Assembly (NCBI GenBank): GCA_019022495.1
Contig: JAFEKR010000012.1
Location: 1 to 64,000 of the forward strand
Source of the DNA: Epichloe hybrida
Taxonomy: Eukaryota > Ascomycota > Sordariomycetes > Hypocreales > Clavicipitaceae
DNA length: 64,000 nucleotides
Reading direction: 5' to 3'
Made by a program: the position numbers and the translations under genes. Positions 33,494-48,000 of the stretch are shown here, piece after piece. The notes beneath the pieces were generated by a model. That model searched no databases, was not told where the DNA came from, and was given only the letters and a program-made list of their open reading frames with translations. How positions within the stretch are numbered: position 1 is the stretch's first letter; each line of letters opens with the position of its first letter.

Positions 33494-36377
33494 CTAATTG
33501 TGTCCATGGAAACCTCTCCCCCTGGAACCTTGCGTCCAATTTGATGATGGTGGTGGTGGAGGCACCCCAACACCAAAGCCCGGCCCTCCTGGTGGTGGTG
33601 GATGCCATCCCTGATTAAGACGCTGACCTCCATTCCACTGCCTACTGTGATCTTGACCAAACCCCATGCTCATGCTGTTCCGAGAATAACCTGGTCCCCG
33701 CTGACCCCTCCCAACCTTGCCTCGGATCACCTCTATATCACTCGGAGTCAGTGCAGGTGGTGGTAGTTTTGCACCTCGCAGTAGCATTGATTTGTGCGTC
33801 TGCTGCGTATGTGGCATTTTGAAGTGTACGCTATTAAGGAAATCGGCATCAGCTCCAGATAATGGCGGCGCGAAGCATACATGGATAATTCTTACCTGAC
33901 AGATCTATCATAATCCAAATCCGGCATACTGTTTCGCTCCAGCGGATAGGTTAGCGGTCCGTGAGGCACATATTCGCTGTCCTGTTTCTCAACCATTCCC
34001 GACAAGCCACCGCTTGATTTGGGATTCAATTTGAATTTCGATGATTCTTGGCGCTTGGAATAAAATCGTGTCAAGATGTCACCGTACAAGCCTTCATTGT
34101 TCTCTGAGAATATAAGCACGTCTTTGCCTGTCGCATTTCTTGCGGCTTCTGATGGCCCCAGAAGGGGGTACTTTTCTTGTACGGCGGCCAATAGCCGGGG
34201 CATGTCAATGAATGGTAGTAAGGCGACTCCCTGCCATGCCATTTTTTTACCATTCAAGTCTACCTCAAACTCTTCCGGATAAAAGTCGATGATTTGACTG
34301 TCTTTCTCTGTCATAAGCGGATGAAAAACTTCAGGGAGGGCGTGTCGTGAAGCTGCTGGTAAAACGCTCATCAACTGTTCAAACGGCTTTGACACTCTGC
34401 CCTTTTCAAATACAATTTCCATGCTTGCTAGGTCTTTGAAATCTGCAGCGAAAGGGGCATAGTGGTATGGGTAGTACCACTCCCATGAAGGACAACCCTG
34501 GAAATAGTATAGTAGAACCCACGCCAAACCTTCCACATAAGCCTTAGCCACCCCATGCCTAAATGAGATGTCACCAGGTGGGCGATTAAACTTTTGGTGA
34601 TAGTAGCGGTCTGCATAGCCATCTTCCCAGAGCCTTACGGTGTCAATAGGACCGTCGATATTGGTGGAATCTGTTTTGACCTCTGCAGTGTCTGGTGCTT
34701 TGCGCTTGCCTAGGACAGATGATGCAGTTTCTGGGACGTCTTCGGTTTGCTTGCCTGCTCGCAGTTGCTCTTTCATTGCGCTTGCCGCGCTCTTGTTGGC
34801 GGTGGCGGTATCTTGAACTTTAGATCTATTCACAACCATGTCGTGCGTGATGGCTTGAGACGGATGCTCCTTCGGATAAGTCGATATTGGGTGAAGAGAT
34901 AGACCCCGTGAAGGATCGTGGTGGCCGTCTCTGTGCTTCTCGCCATTGACTCCACGAGTATTTCCACGGAACTGGCCCTCGTTTTGCATCTTTCTCCGCT
35001 TTGCGTTCGCCTCTCTGCGTTCTTCTTGCTCCTTGCGGCGTTTAAATATGCCATCTTCCTGCATTGCTAGCCCATCCAAAATGCGCTGTGCTCTCTCAAG
35101 ATCTATGTGGCCGTCTTTCGTGACATATCCTCCCATTCTGGGCAAGCAGTTCCTCCAGATGGTTGTCAGTGTGTCAATGCCGTGTTCTCGAATTTCCAAT
35201 GCGGGTAGATGGGGAAGAAAATCATTTCCGACAAAGCAGCACATAAATATCCAGTCATCAATGGCTCGCTCGAGGTCGAATCGAAAAGGCAATCCGGGAA
35301 CAGCCAATTCTGCGGCAAGGTATTCCCGTAAAACTGAAACGTGAAGCCAGATAAACGGCTTGAGCGGCGTGGGGGTTGGTTTGTCCTCAGCATCACTCGT
35401 CTTGTCTTTCATCCCACCCCGACAATTGCGTGCCTCGTGACCTTTCTGCCCGCAAATTTGGCACATCCTGGCTCTTCCTTCCTGGAAAAAGACATCTTCT
35501 CGAAGGACTCGAAAGTGAGGCTCATGCGTAGCCAGGCCTAGCATGATCAAATCGGCATCCAAGCCATAGATTACATGACGGGTGTTTGGGTCATGATTGG
35601 GGCTGGCTCTCTGTGACCGAACGAAGTTCATGATCTTATGCTCGCCTTCCCCCGGGACTGTGGCATCGGAAATAAGAACTTTCATTTTTGCCCAAGCGGG
35701 ATCAGTATTCAGTTTATATTGACACCAATAACGCAAGCTGACTGCCAGTATATCCATGAATGGTGTTCCTGGTGTGATTGAGTTGTTATCAAAGACTTTT
35801 TTCATAACATCCCCAGAGTGCTCTAGTGGTAGCATGCCGCCGTTTTGTTGTTTGACTAGTTTGAGGAGCTCTTGCTTGTTCTCTTCTTTCTCTTTCGCAT
35901 CCTGCGCTGAGCGGAATCGTCTCGAACGTTGTTGGTTCATCTTAGCTCGAGGAGCGACGCCATCTAAAAGATTCTGTCAGCATGATTCAGATTAGCCGGG
36001 AAAGATTCCGGCCTTACCGACTGCGATCATAAGGAGTTTCCGCGGTCTGACCATGTTTACCACACGGTCGGTGTACTTGAAGATCTCGAGCATCATTTGT
36101 TCTTCATCTTCTGGTGCGGGCTTATCCTCAGGATGCGCGCAAGGATGTACAATGCCATTCATGTCGAGATAGAGATTGTCAAACTCCTCGCCATTGGGGT
36201 TTCGCGCCGTAGTATCAACAGGAACAATTGATCCGTCGGGCAACACAACTGGCTGATCTTCGATGACTGGTGAGATTATCATCCGTCGGGCAACACAACT
36301 GGCTGATCTTCGATGACTGGTGAGATTATCTTCGGATATTTGTTGGACAGCCATCGGAAAGCGGCTGGAATACCCAT
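33494..36377 (-). CDS. RAT1: 5'-3' exoribonuclease Rat1 (Xrn2), exon 1 frameshifted by a 50-bp duplication
   Basis: Nuclear 5'-3' exoribonuclease that degrades RNA behind Pol II for transcription termination and trims pre-rRNA. Exons 36377-36018, 35963-33896 and 33830-33494. Without the duplication the product would be 904 residues. Exon 1 starts [17 protein letters not shown], the invariant XRN N terminus, and later has [20 protein letters not shown]. Exon 2 gives [29 protein letters not shown] and [11 protein letters not shown]. It also has a CCHC zinc knuckle ([14 protein letters not shown], about residues 271-284 of the corrected protein) as in other fungal Rat1. The C terminus is Gly/Pro-rich. 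A perfect 50-bp direct repeat at 36231-36280/36281-36330 creates TGA at codon 33. Only with one copy removed (310 nt) does exon 1 end in the phase exon 2 needs. It is either a broken allele or a sequence error. Confidence 0.93.
36231..36330. repeat. Perfect 50-bp tandem duplication inside RAT1 exon 1
   Basis: Bases 36231-36280 and 36281-36330 are identical over all 50 positions (each begins ATCCGTCGGG and ends GAGATTATC on the plus strand). Fifty is not a multiple of three, so one copy shifts the reading frame. Confidence 0.98.
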
Positions 36378-36847
36378 CTTGTCGGATTTATACCGTGCTA
36401 CGACAGACGTTGATAGGATTCAGTTTGGTAGTATGCCCGAAGCGAGACGTTGGATGGAGCACGGAGTATCAGCTAACTATTAGTTAGGTACGTACCTTAA
36501 AGCTTTTTTTCCCCTTCCGCAGCGCATGGTCCACCTTAGGTGGCCCCAGCTCCTTTTGGTACACCCAGACGAAGTACACAATGCCTTGGGTTGAGTGCAG
36601 GTGGTCGGTCTGCCGTAGGCCTGCCTGCAGCCTCACAAGCTGCAGAGCTCTCCCTTAACAGGACGAGATGGTTAGCAGGGGCCGCTGTTACAAGTAATTA
36701 TTTCGTCCCCGTTGACCGTACCAGCTTCCTGAGTAGCAAGCCCCAAGCATCGGCCACGCTCTGACAGAGCTTAGCTGCAGGGAAAGTAGCTCAGCTCATA
36801 ATACTGGGGTATCTCAATTTCTTAATAGCGCAGGTCATCTCGACATC
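36378..36847. promoter_or_regulatory. Shared divergent upstream region of RAT1 and USO1
   Basis: 470 bp separate the divergent start codons of RAT1 (minus) and USO1 (plus), so both promoters lie here. I see a short pyrimidine-rich tract near 36,505 and a CTGCAG-rich patch near 36,630-36,650 and 36,775, nothing diagnostic. An open frame at 36,540-36,764 has no recognisable content. Confidence 0.45.
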
Positions 36848-39800
36848 ATGTTTTCTATTGCGACGACACCAGCTAAACAATCTGTTAGTGAAACCATAAC
36901 AGTGCTTAGCGGACGACTCAATTCTGCAAATTTACTAGAGGACCGACGAGCCGCGATATTAGGCCTGCGAAGCTTTGCTAAAGATTTTCCTGCTTCGGTT
37001 GCCTCTGGTGCTCTGAGATGTCTTATTGGAAGCCTGACGAAAGACGGCGATGATGTCGACACCGTGAAAGTGATTCTGGAAACACTTTTGTTGTTGTTCA
37101 ACCCCAACGAAAATAGCCCCGAAGCTTCTGATGAGGTGTTGCTCTGGCTTGCAGACGAGTTCACGCAGCGTCAAGAGAATATAACACTGTTATTAGATTT
37201 TGTCGAATCTAGCGATTTTTATTCCCGTCTCTACTCCTTGCAGCTGCTCTCGGCTATTTTGTCAGCACGCACCGAACGAACCGAAGAGTGCATATTGACT
37301 GCGCCGTTGGGAATTAGCAGGCTCGTTGCTGCCCTTGAGGACAAACGGGAAGCGGTACGAGACGAGTGTCTTGGTTTACTGATCTCTCTCACGCCCAATT
37401 CCAGAGAACTACAGAAACTCGTGGCATTCGAGAACGCATTCGAACGAATATTTGCTATTGTGGCCGCCGATGGCTCACTTGCGGAGGGTGGGCGAATTGT
37501 AGAGGATTGTTTGATTCTTCTAGCAAATCTTCTGCGCCGGAACACCTCGAACCAGGCGCTGTTTCGAGAATCAGGATGCTTTGCAAGTCTAGCTGGTCTG
37601 CTCGAGGACTTCTTAAGGTCCCAGTTCTCTGATACTGAAATTGCGGTATGGGCCCAGACGCAACGCGATCGAAACATATATGCATATCTTGCAGTTCTCC
37701 GCCTCTTTTTCATTCCTGGTTCGGCAGGCCTGTCCCTCAACCAAGAAGCTTATTGGAGGCATGGGTTGGTGTACAACATTCTTCAGCTAGCCTTTTCCCG
37801 TGCAGAGGGTCAAATCGCAATCAAAGCAGAGGTAAGAACATGCCGTTAAGTCCGTGGATTAGAAGACAACATGTAACCCCATGTGCACAGGCTCTGACGA
37901 CATGCGGTGACATGATACGAGGCTCTAAACCGTTGCAGGAGAGTTTTGCCCAACTGATGGTTCCAGCACCGCTACTTGCAGACGACGCCAGAGAAGGCGC
38001 CCATGCGGAACTTTCGGCAGAAACATACGTCATTGACGGCCTGTTGGATTTGACGCTCAATTCAAGTGGCCCTTTGGTCTTCGATCTACGATATTCTGCG
38101 TGCGAATGCCTCAAAGCCTATTTTTCAAACCATGCCGAGGTTAGGCTTCACTTCTTGTCAAGAGCCATTGATGGGTATACTTCTGGTGCCGACGAATCTG
38201 CGAATATCTTGACCGTGCTGTTGCGGCCAGATCCAAGCAAATTTGTCCGCGACCCGTATCGCCAGTGGTTTGCTTCCGTCATCGCTTTCCACCTCCTCCA
38301 CGACAACCCCACAGCGAAGGCGAAACTACTTGGCGTCACGGAAGGTGATGCATCAAAAGATGAGGAAGTTGTTACAAGTATACAGACAGTTACGGCTCAT
38401 CTTATTTCTGGTGTTTCTCGCGGGGATGACGCTAGGATTCCAGTGGGTTACTTAATGTTGCTTCTGTGTTGGACTTTTGAGGACCTCGATGCGGTGAATG
38501 ATTTTCTGGCCGAGGGAAGCAACGTGCAGAGTTTAATTCAAGCAGTTTCTCAACCATCGGTCTCGGGGGGGGACATAGTCCAAGGTCTCTGCGCGTTGCT
38601 TCTAGGTGTTGTGTACGAATTTTCAACCAAAGATTCGCCGCTCCCCCGACCAGACTTACACTCCGTTCTCATGAAGAGGCTAGATCGAGAGCAATACCTA
38701 GACCGCTTGACTCGCCTTAGAAGTCATCCGCTCGTGCGAGATTTCGAGGTAACCTCACAGAAACATCGTTCATCTAGTGGCAGTGGTCTTCCAGATGTCT
38801 TTTTCGATGCTGAATTTGTCAATTTTTTCAAAGACAACTACAGCCGGATCGGACGATCGATCGACAGAGCGCCAGAGCTCGAAATTTCCATCGTCACTAA
38901 CGGTGTCCAAAAAGGTATATCGCGCGAGCTCGTGGACTCTCTTCGGCATCAAGTCGAGGACAAAGAACGTGCCTTGAAGGAAATCCAAGACAAAATGGCA
39001 TCTCTCGAGGACACACTTGACCATCGCGAGGCAGGTGATCGACGTTTAATAACTGAGCTTAAAACAGAGCTTTCTGAGTTCAAGGCAGCGTTTAAAGATG
39101 CCGAGCAGGCTCATGAAGAAAAGATTCGGTATGTTGCGCTGATCATGTGCTAGAATTATGCTCATACTTGTTTGTAGAGAATTGGTCCGGCAGCAGGCCG
39201 TGACGGCAGCCAAGCATGAGCGACAAGCTGCATTAGCACATGATCAATTCGCTTCAAGAGAAACACAGCTTCAAAACGACTTAATTCAAGCACAAAAAGC
39301 CGCCCAGTCCCAAATCGAGCGAGTCCAGCTACGAGCAGAGGCAGAGGGGGCTGATTACAAGGCATCAATCAATCGTCTCGAGGTCGACTTGATAAAGGTG
39401 AGTTTTCCGTGGTGGAACTAATGAACGAAATCTTGACCAGAATTACCTAGGCTAGCAAGAACAGAGCCCTAGAAATCCAGAGGCTTCAGGAGCAGAACGA
39501 CAAACTGTTAGCGGTAGAAACCGACAAGAGGAAAGAAGTCGAGGCTCGGGCTGAAAGCCTCGAGGAACAGCTCCGCCAGATGACAGCAAAGGCCGATGAG
39601 CTACACGCAAAGGCCAAGACAGTGAGCCACATGTTTTAATGTTATGTGTTTAGCCAATAGCTGCGTGCAAAGCTAATTCCCGTAGGCCGAGGCAAAGCTC
39701 TCGAACGAACTGGCTGCAAAGAAATCGGTGCAAGCAGAGCTCGATGATTTGCTAATAGTCTTTGGGGACTTGGAAGAAAAAGTTGCCAGATACAAAGTGA

Positions 39801-39927
39801 GTACGTCTGATATGCGGTATAGTAGGGCTGTCTGACTCAGTCTAATGTGTAGGTCCGTCTTCGAGAGCTTGGTGAGGATGTGTCAGATGGGGAAGAAGAT
39901 GGCAACGGCGAGGGTGAGGATGAATAG
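36848..39927 (+). CDS. USO1: Vesicle tethering protein Uso1/p115
   Basis: Long coiled-coil tether of ER-to-Golgi (COPII) vesicles, acting with Ypt1/Rab1 and SNAREs. Six exons: 36848-37831, 37891-39128, 39178-39397, 39451-39621, 39686-39796 and 39853-39927, 932 residues. The armadillo-like globular head covers about residues 1-650 (LEDRRAAILGLRSFAKDFP; ILLANLLRRNTSNQALFRESG). The head/tail joint VNFFKDNYSRIGRSI is recognisable. A heptad-rich coiled coil runs from about residue 690 (LVDSLRHQVEDKERALKEIQ) to near the end. The protein closes with an acidic tail (ELGEDVSDGEEDGNGEGED), the site where p115 proteins bind golgins. It is shorter than the 1790-residue yeast Uso1 and close to p115, as in other filamentous fungi. 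Four short introns cluster in the coiled-coil part. Confidence 0.95.
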
Positions 39928-40303
39928 TAATGGCTTATTCGACCGCTGGACACATGGGCCGTAGGATTCGAGGAAAAGATTCTAGGTGAAAACAATGTGG
40001 GATTTCTAGGGGTCCATCCAACATGATGGTACCCCGCTTGCTTGGCGGCTACTATCAAGACACACAGGGCTGCACTTCAAAGTGCGGTGCAGAGTGGACC
40101 GGGCTTGGGGGAGAAGTAAAAAAAAAAAACTGCCAATAGGAGGGGCTGTCTTGTAGCCAAAACTTTGTCAAGAATATTTTTTCTTAAAATTCGAAGCAAT
40201 ATTTGACGGGACAGGCTATAGACCATCACCACTCAAAACTCCTTCAATCATCCCAAACGTGCCACATCGAACCAAGTACACCGCTGTTCAAGCGATTGCA
40301 AAG
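39928..40303. other. Intergenic region upstream of the arginine methyltransferase gene
   Basis: 376 bp between the USO1 stop and the Rmt3 start; it holds an A run near 40,120 and presumably the Rmt3 promoter. The frame upstream of 40,304 is open to 40,259 but has only a GTG there, so the ATG at 40,304 is preferred. Confidence 0.5.
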
Positions 40304-42036
<1,733 letters not shown>

Positions 42037-42106
42037 ATACTATTGTACATATTTAATATTTAACCTCTGAATTAACGTTTGGTATCATGCGTTGTCGATG
42101 CAGGCC

Positions 42107-44717
42107 TTACAAATGAGGTACTTTCAGTCCCTGCAGAAGTAGATTTACGATGCTCAAGAATCCCTCACCCAAGATGAAGCCCTTTCAAAACAAGTCAGCT
42201 AGTCGTCTTTGGCAAATTAGGATTCTGCGGCTTATCATACCGATGCCAATATGATGAGTCGCGTATTCGATCTCTTTAGGACCCTTGTCCAGTACCAGCA
42301 ACCGATACCACCTACCGCTCGGGCCAGAGTGAATGACGGCACATTGTACATCCCTTAGCGAAGTCAGCACTTATGAAGGAGGAAAGTTCAAGTCTTGTCT
42401 TTGCGTACCAACTGCTACTGCGATCCCCCCTGGAATAAACGATCGCCACCATTTGTCTGCAGCAATGGTGCGGATCAACGTTGTAAATGCAAATAAGACA
42501 GCAGCTCCAGCAGACCATTCTTTTGCCATATACGGTAAACCTTGACCTGTGACCAATCTTGCTGTAAAAATCCAAACATACGCCGTGGGAACTTGGAAAA
42601 GGTCGCCCGGAATGGTGTATACACTGAGGGAATGGTCAGCCTGTTATCATTGAGACGCTAAGAGCAAAGCGGCAGTTAGACCTACGACGTATAAAGTCTG
42701 TAAACGAAGGCGCTCAGGATTGCTCCAGCCGTGGCACCGATCACCTGCCCCCAGAATTGCGCGTTCGGGGCTGCACCGAGTAGGTGACCAGTCTTGAGAT
42801 CTTGCATGAGATCGCCTGCTTGCAATGCTCCCTTATAAGAAACAAACAACACTTAGTCGAAGGAAATTCTGGAGCTGCAGGAATTCTCCAACTTACAGCT
42901 TCAGACTAAGGAACGAAGTCAGTTTAAAGATTCCACTGTGTAACAGCACCACCACCACCGTCACTACCGATGGGGTGTTAATTTTCCAGGTAGGGTTCTT
43001 ACCACAGCACCGGCAACGAGGTTGATGAGGACGCTAGATTTGTTTGACTGTGGAATAATGAGAGCAAAGAAGAGCTGAGCCAGCTTGCTGATTCCAGAGA
43101 CTGGATTTAGGTCTGTCTCTCCTAGGGCCCGAACGCCCATGATACTCAGGACTAAAGCCATGAGTACAGCAACGATAGTTGCAAATAACGGAACGAGGCC
43201 TCCAAAAACAAAATAGGTGGTTCCTATACACAAAAGTATAGAAGTCATCAGCCCAACACTGACCAGCTTCCCACTTACCAGCTGCTCTAGTGGTGCATCA
43301 TCGGGTGCATCGCCATTTGCATCGTCATAGACACTATCAGGCACTCGGATGGCCCTAGCTGCCATGAATTCAGAATCTGGGGAGTCTTCGTCATCCTCTG
43401 TCTGTAGCAAAGAGTACCTGTTAAAGGACTGCCCCTGCATCTGCCTTCCTAAGAACGCTGTATTTTGGATCCTGCTTTTGAGGTAGAACGTGAAGTCAAG
43501 CAATTTCGAACGGGGAATGGATCTTATTCCGACGTAAGCGAGGCTGACAACTGCGTCAACCAACATGATGGCAAGAGACACCCAAATAATCCAACCTTTA
43601 CTGCCGTGCTCCCAATCATCTACTGGCCCAGGGGCCCATTCTTTGAATTTTGCTAACGGACTGAGCAAACCCCAGCCCACAATGGCTCCAAGAGTCATGT
43701 GTAGCGTGGTCTCGGTGCCCATAATTACACCTTGGCCAACATAGGCCAAGCTGGGGTTTAGTGTCCAAAGCCATCTGTCTGCCGCGATCATACCAAAGAT
43801 GGGAATGTTTCGGATGATCGGAAAAAAGTATGTCAATATGGTGAAAATACCGGAGACTAGGAAACAAATAACCAGAAGGCGCATATTCGACATTCCATTT
43901 GGCGGATTTGTTAAATCTGCATGTGCGCCATCTTCAGCCTCACGACTGCTTGAATTATCCAGAGGGGGAGAACTGTGTTCTTCAGCACGGGGAACAAGGC
44001 TTGCAAAGCCACCTCGAGCAGCTCTCTCGAGCTCTTCTGGCTTGGAACTCTGTGGTCCTTCAGGTCCTTCACCATGAAGAACTGATATGAGCACAGCAGT
44101 ACTGAAGCCACTCGGAAATTTAAGTCGTTCTCGAATGATTACTTGCCGCCGCCTGTGTATAAGCAACAATAGCATGGTTAATCCGCGAGGTTTCTTTGTA
44201 TTGCTCCTCCTCGTGACAAAGGAAGGGGGCTTTGCAATCTTACAAAGGCACAGCAAACACGACCCCAAAATAACACAATCCGAGCGACCAGACTATGAGC
44301 TGCGTGGTGCTCAAAGAGAGTGGTCCGTTTTCATCAGGTCTGAGAAGATAGGTCATTGCTGGAATCTATTCACAAACAAAGTCAATACAGCACAAACAGA
44401 CACGGGGGAGAAAGAGCCAGATGGAAACCAACCACCCCGACAAAACCACACCCAAGCGGCATGATAGCCATGCCGCCAGCAACACTTTGCAGCAGCACAT
44501 TTTCAACGGGAGAGAATGGAAAGCTCAAGTGAGGCCGTAGGGCTCTGAATATACCAAATCCCATGAGGCTGGCTGGCATTGACATGATGGATACCCAGCC
44601 GGTCTGTAGTCCAAAGTAGACATTGGCTGCACAAATTACAGTTCCCACTGTTAACCCCGCCACCACGCTTCGTAGGGTGAAGCTCCTGCCCTGCACCGAC
44701 GAAGAGGGAGGTGACAT
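42107..44717 (-). CDS. Oligopeptide transporter (OPT superfamily), YGL114W-like
   Basis: Multi-spanning membrane transporter of the OPT superfamily; substrates of this fungal clade are not established. Eight exons: 44717-44433, 44365-44244, 44152-43003, 42905-42897, 42831-42686, 42623-42409, 42353-42241 and 42181-42107, 704 residues. Family blocks in order: TLRSVVAGLTVGTVICAANVYFGLQTGWVSIMSMP cut by position at about residues 11-45, AGGMAIMPLGCGFVGV, IIRERLKFPSGFSTA, a polar loop at about 155-205, many hydrophobic segments, LNPVSGISKLAQLFFALIIP, then SEAGALQAGDLMQDLKTGHL. Exon 4 is only 9 nt and encodes the SEA of that block. The end of exon 1 is uncertain by one codon (GTGGTT or GTTGGT donor). 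The protein ends LLLQGLKVPHL. Upstream of 44,717 the frame has no ATG. Confidence 0.9.
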
Positions 44718-45041
44718 TGTGGTAAGGTTCAGTTCAATTTGAGGAAAGGTAGGTGTAGATGTGGTTTGCACCGTGTAGTCGCAGTCGCTCCTAGTGGGCA
44801 AATTGCACGACTTGCGAAATCGTGCTTACAAATAATCTGCAAACAGTCCAATGTCTTAGTGTGTGTGTGCCATGACTAAGCTACTCAATTGTCTGTCACA
44901 TTCACTACTTACTTACCTGGATTCGCAAACATTGTGGTTAAACTGAAACGACTTTGACTCTCATTTATTAGTCGATGGTTCATCAATTTCAACTGCCTGA
45001 AACGCCTCTTTTTACAGCCCGACGCCTACACGCATGCGCGC
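44718..45041. other. Intergenic region between RAV1 and the OPT gene
   Basis: 324 bp containing the OPT promoter and the RAV1 3' UTR, both genes being on the minus strand. Nothing else is visible. Confidence 0.5.
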
Positions 45042-48000
45042 CTAAAGTCCAAAGCTTTCTAGCAATGACGATGTATCTGGCTCAATAAAAGAACCAGGAC
45101 CTGGTTCTTGAGACAATGATGGCTTCGTTGTGTTTTGAGACTGCTCCAAGTACAAGCCACGTCTCGATACTGATAAATCGTCTACCACCAGCGAGCTTCT
45201 CCGCCGAAGGAGCTTAAGAGGATTCACTTCTCCACCAAATCCAGTAGTAGAAAAGTGCTGGAATTCCCAATTACGCACTGCAGTGTCACACGTCAGAGAT
45301 GCCCATCGAAACAATGATAATATACCATAGGGCCGGGTGTCGGGAGCAAATAGATGGGGTTGAGATGCGAATATCCTCATGGTGGCATCTACAATTTTCA
45401 CTTACCGAGATCTAAACCAAGGAGATCACAGCCCATTCGGTCATATAGTTTTGCACTGTGAAGTACAAATTCCCACTCAGCCTTTGGGGTTACTTTAGAG
45501 GCTCCTCGAAGCGTTTGGAGAGTTCGCGAACGCAACTGTGAATACAATACCACGAGAGCTGGATCATCTGTTAAGAATATGCGCGACATGATGTCGGGAG
45601 AGCATGGCGTTTCCAATAGGGCAAAGACAGGCATCTGTTCCACGTCTTTTGATTAGCAGGCACCAAATTATTAGCTATAGTCGCCGATATCGCCCACACT
45701 TACGACCAATGCCCTAACAGCCATGTCTTTACGACCAAGCATCCAAAATGCCCAGGACGCAAGCCAGCGATTGCCCTCTTGAGCAGCCACTGATAGGACC
45801 TCATCCTGGATGACTTTTCGTACCATTGGGCCTTCGTCTCCCTCGTAAACACGACAAATAGCAATCGCCAGTTGCAAATCTTTCAGCTGCCGCAAGCAAA
45901 CCTCAACAGCATCCTCCAGGTGGTCCGCGAGCAGGAAAAATGCTGCTGCGTAACCTACAGAGTGTCAGTTGTGAATTATGGTTGACTTCTCTTCTATCTC
46001 AAGCAACTCACGAAATCGCCGTTTGCTCAAAAGTGCGTACGCATTTTTCAGTGCGATTCTTTGCCATTTTGGGTCACTAAAGTCATTCGCAAGCAGTTTT
46101 CGGGTTGCTGTCTGCTCGTTGCTCCAACTTGCAATTCGCCAGAGTCCTTGGAGCATCGTCTTCTTACGTAGTGCAAGATAGAACAGACTGCATTCCACTG
46201 GATCTTTCAGGTCGCTTTTGGTATACTCGTTCTTCGCTATTACTTCAAAGTGATTGCGCTGCTTCACATCAGCATCGGCATCCCCAACCATTCAGGGTTC
46301 ACACCCACGCACCAGCGTTGTCAAATCCGATAGCCACATGAAAACTCCGGTTTCGCGAGCTTGTTCCCATCGCATCAGACCGTGGTTTTGTCGAGACACA
46401 AAGTCCAAAAGTATATCTTGGCTGTTTGAATGAAATGCCCAATTAATCTCCCGCCAGGAGAGCTGTATTTCGCCCTTTCGGCCTTTACGAAGTGCAAGTT
46501 GGCGGGAGAACAACATAAATCGAGCTGCGTTATCGTCCATCGAGCGTCGGTGGCTTTCCACGGAAGCGGCGCATTCAACCATATCTGCAAGTTGTATCTG
46601 TTCGTGCCCAGAGAGTTGCGGAAGTCGTACCCGGGCAAGTTTGTCATTTATGGAGACAGCGATCTGCTCAGTAAACGTGTCGCTGTCTTCATTGCCATGA
46701 GTGGGTGTTGGTGGCCCTGTTACTCTGCTTAACTCGCTAGCCAGAGGCATCTGAACTAGCGGTGAGTAAGTTGTTTCCCAAGTGTTCATAGTTTCTAAAA
46801 CTTACGTTTGACATGTAAAACTGCGATAACCTGAGTCCCAAATAGTCATCTACCGTATCGCCGGGAACGATATATTTCAAAGTTCTATACAGCGCCAGCA
46901 GAATCCTCCTAACTAGGTCCCATTTCCCAGCGAGAATGCACTGACTGAGGAACTGGGGATGGAAAACAGGGAGTGGCCCGTTAAATCTCTGCACTGCTTC
47001 GAAAAGATCCCGGGGTCCTTCTTTGTTGACATACGTCATGGCTGTAATAGCAGATGCTCCTCCATCTATGTGTCGATCATGAATAATGAGCTGATTACCA
47101 GCACCGATGACCAAGTATCCATTGGCAAGCCAGGCAGAATCTCCGATGGGATGTGGTGTGAGGTCCCAAATGTTGATCTCGTGTATTGGGGCCCAAGCTG
47201 GCCCTTTGTTGAGATAATCAAATCTCATTTGGGACAGCAACACGACACGGTGCTGGAACCCGACGGCCAATATAGCTTGCGCGTCGGGGGTCGAGGTCCA
47301 GTCGAGATCCTGCACCATGTGTTGTACTTTATAGTCCTGTTCGTATTCAAGACGTGAACCACCAATATCCCAAATTGTAAGTTGCGATCTTGTGGAGTTG
47401 ACTAGAGCGGCTTTCTTGAGCATACTGCCGCTCGCCAGTGCTAGTTCGGTGAGGCCAGTCTCTGTAGAGGACGTTGATAGCCACTCCACGTTGCGATCCT
47501 TCACATTGACACGAGCTGCCCAGAAATTGACCCTTCCTGTATTTGTGTATGATATGGCAATGTCTCGAGCAAATACGTCGAGAAATCCAGACATGGGCCG
47601 CGCTGCGCCTGCCGGGTCCACGGGAAGGACGTATTTCAGTGTTTCTTCTATCTCTAAATCGAAGCGACAGAACTCAGCCAGCCTAGCAGTATCATCATGA
47701 TACCCTGTTGCAAGGTATTGCGGAAGTCCTACTTCCCAGACGATACCCCGTCCAGCTGATGTCATTGTTGCTATGTATGCGATTCGATTGTCTTCTATTT
47801 GGGGGCGAGGTAGCACTATTAAGCATAAGGGTATTTCTCCGATACTTAACGAGCATCGGGCAAGGACGGTGGCATTCTTCGATCGACAGTCCCAGAGCAC
47901 CACAGATGTGCTGCATAAGAAGACTACGAATCGCCCCTTGCGTAGTACACAGATACGATGAATGCCGCTTTCTTCGGGAATGGTAAGGTGACGTGAAAGT

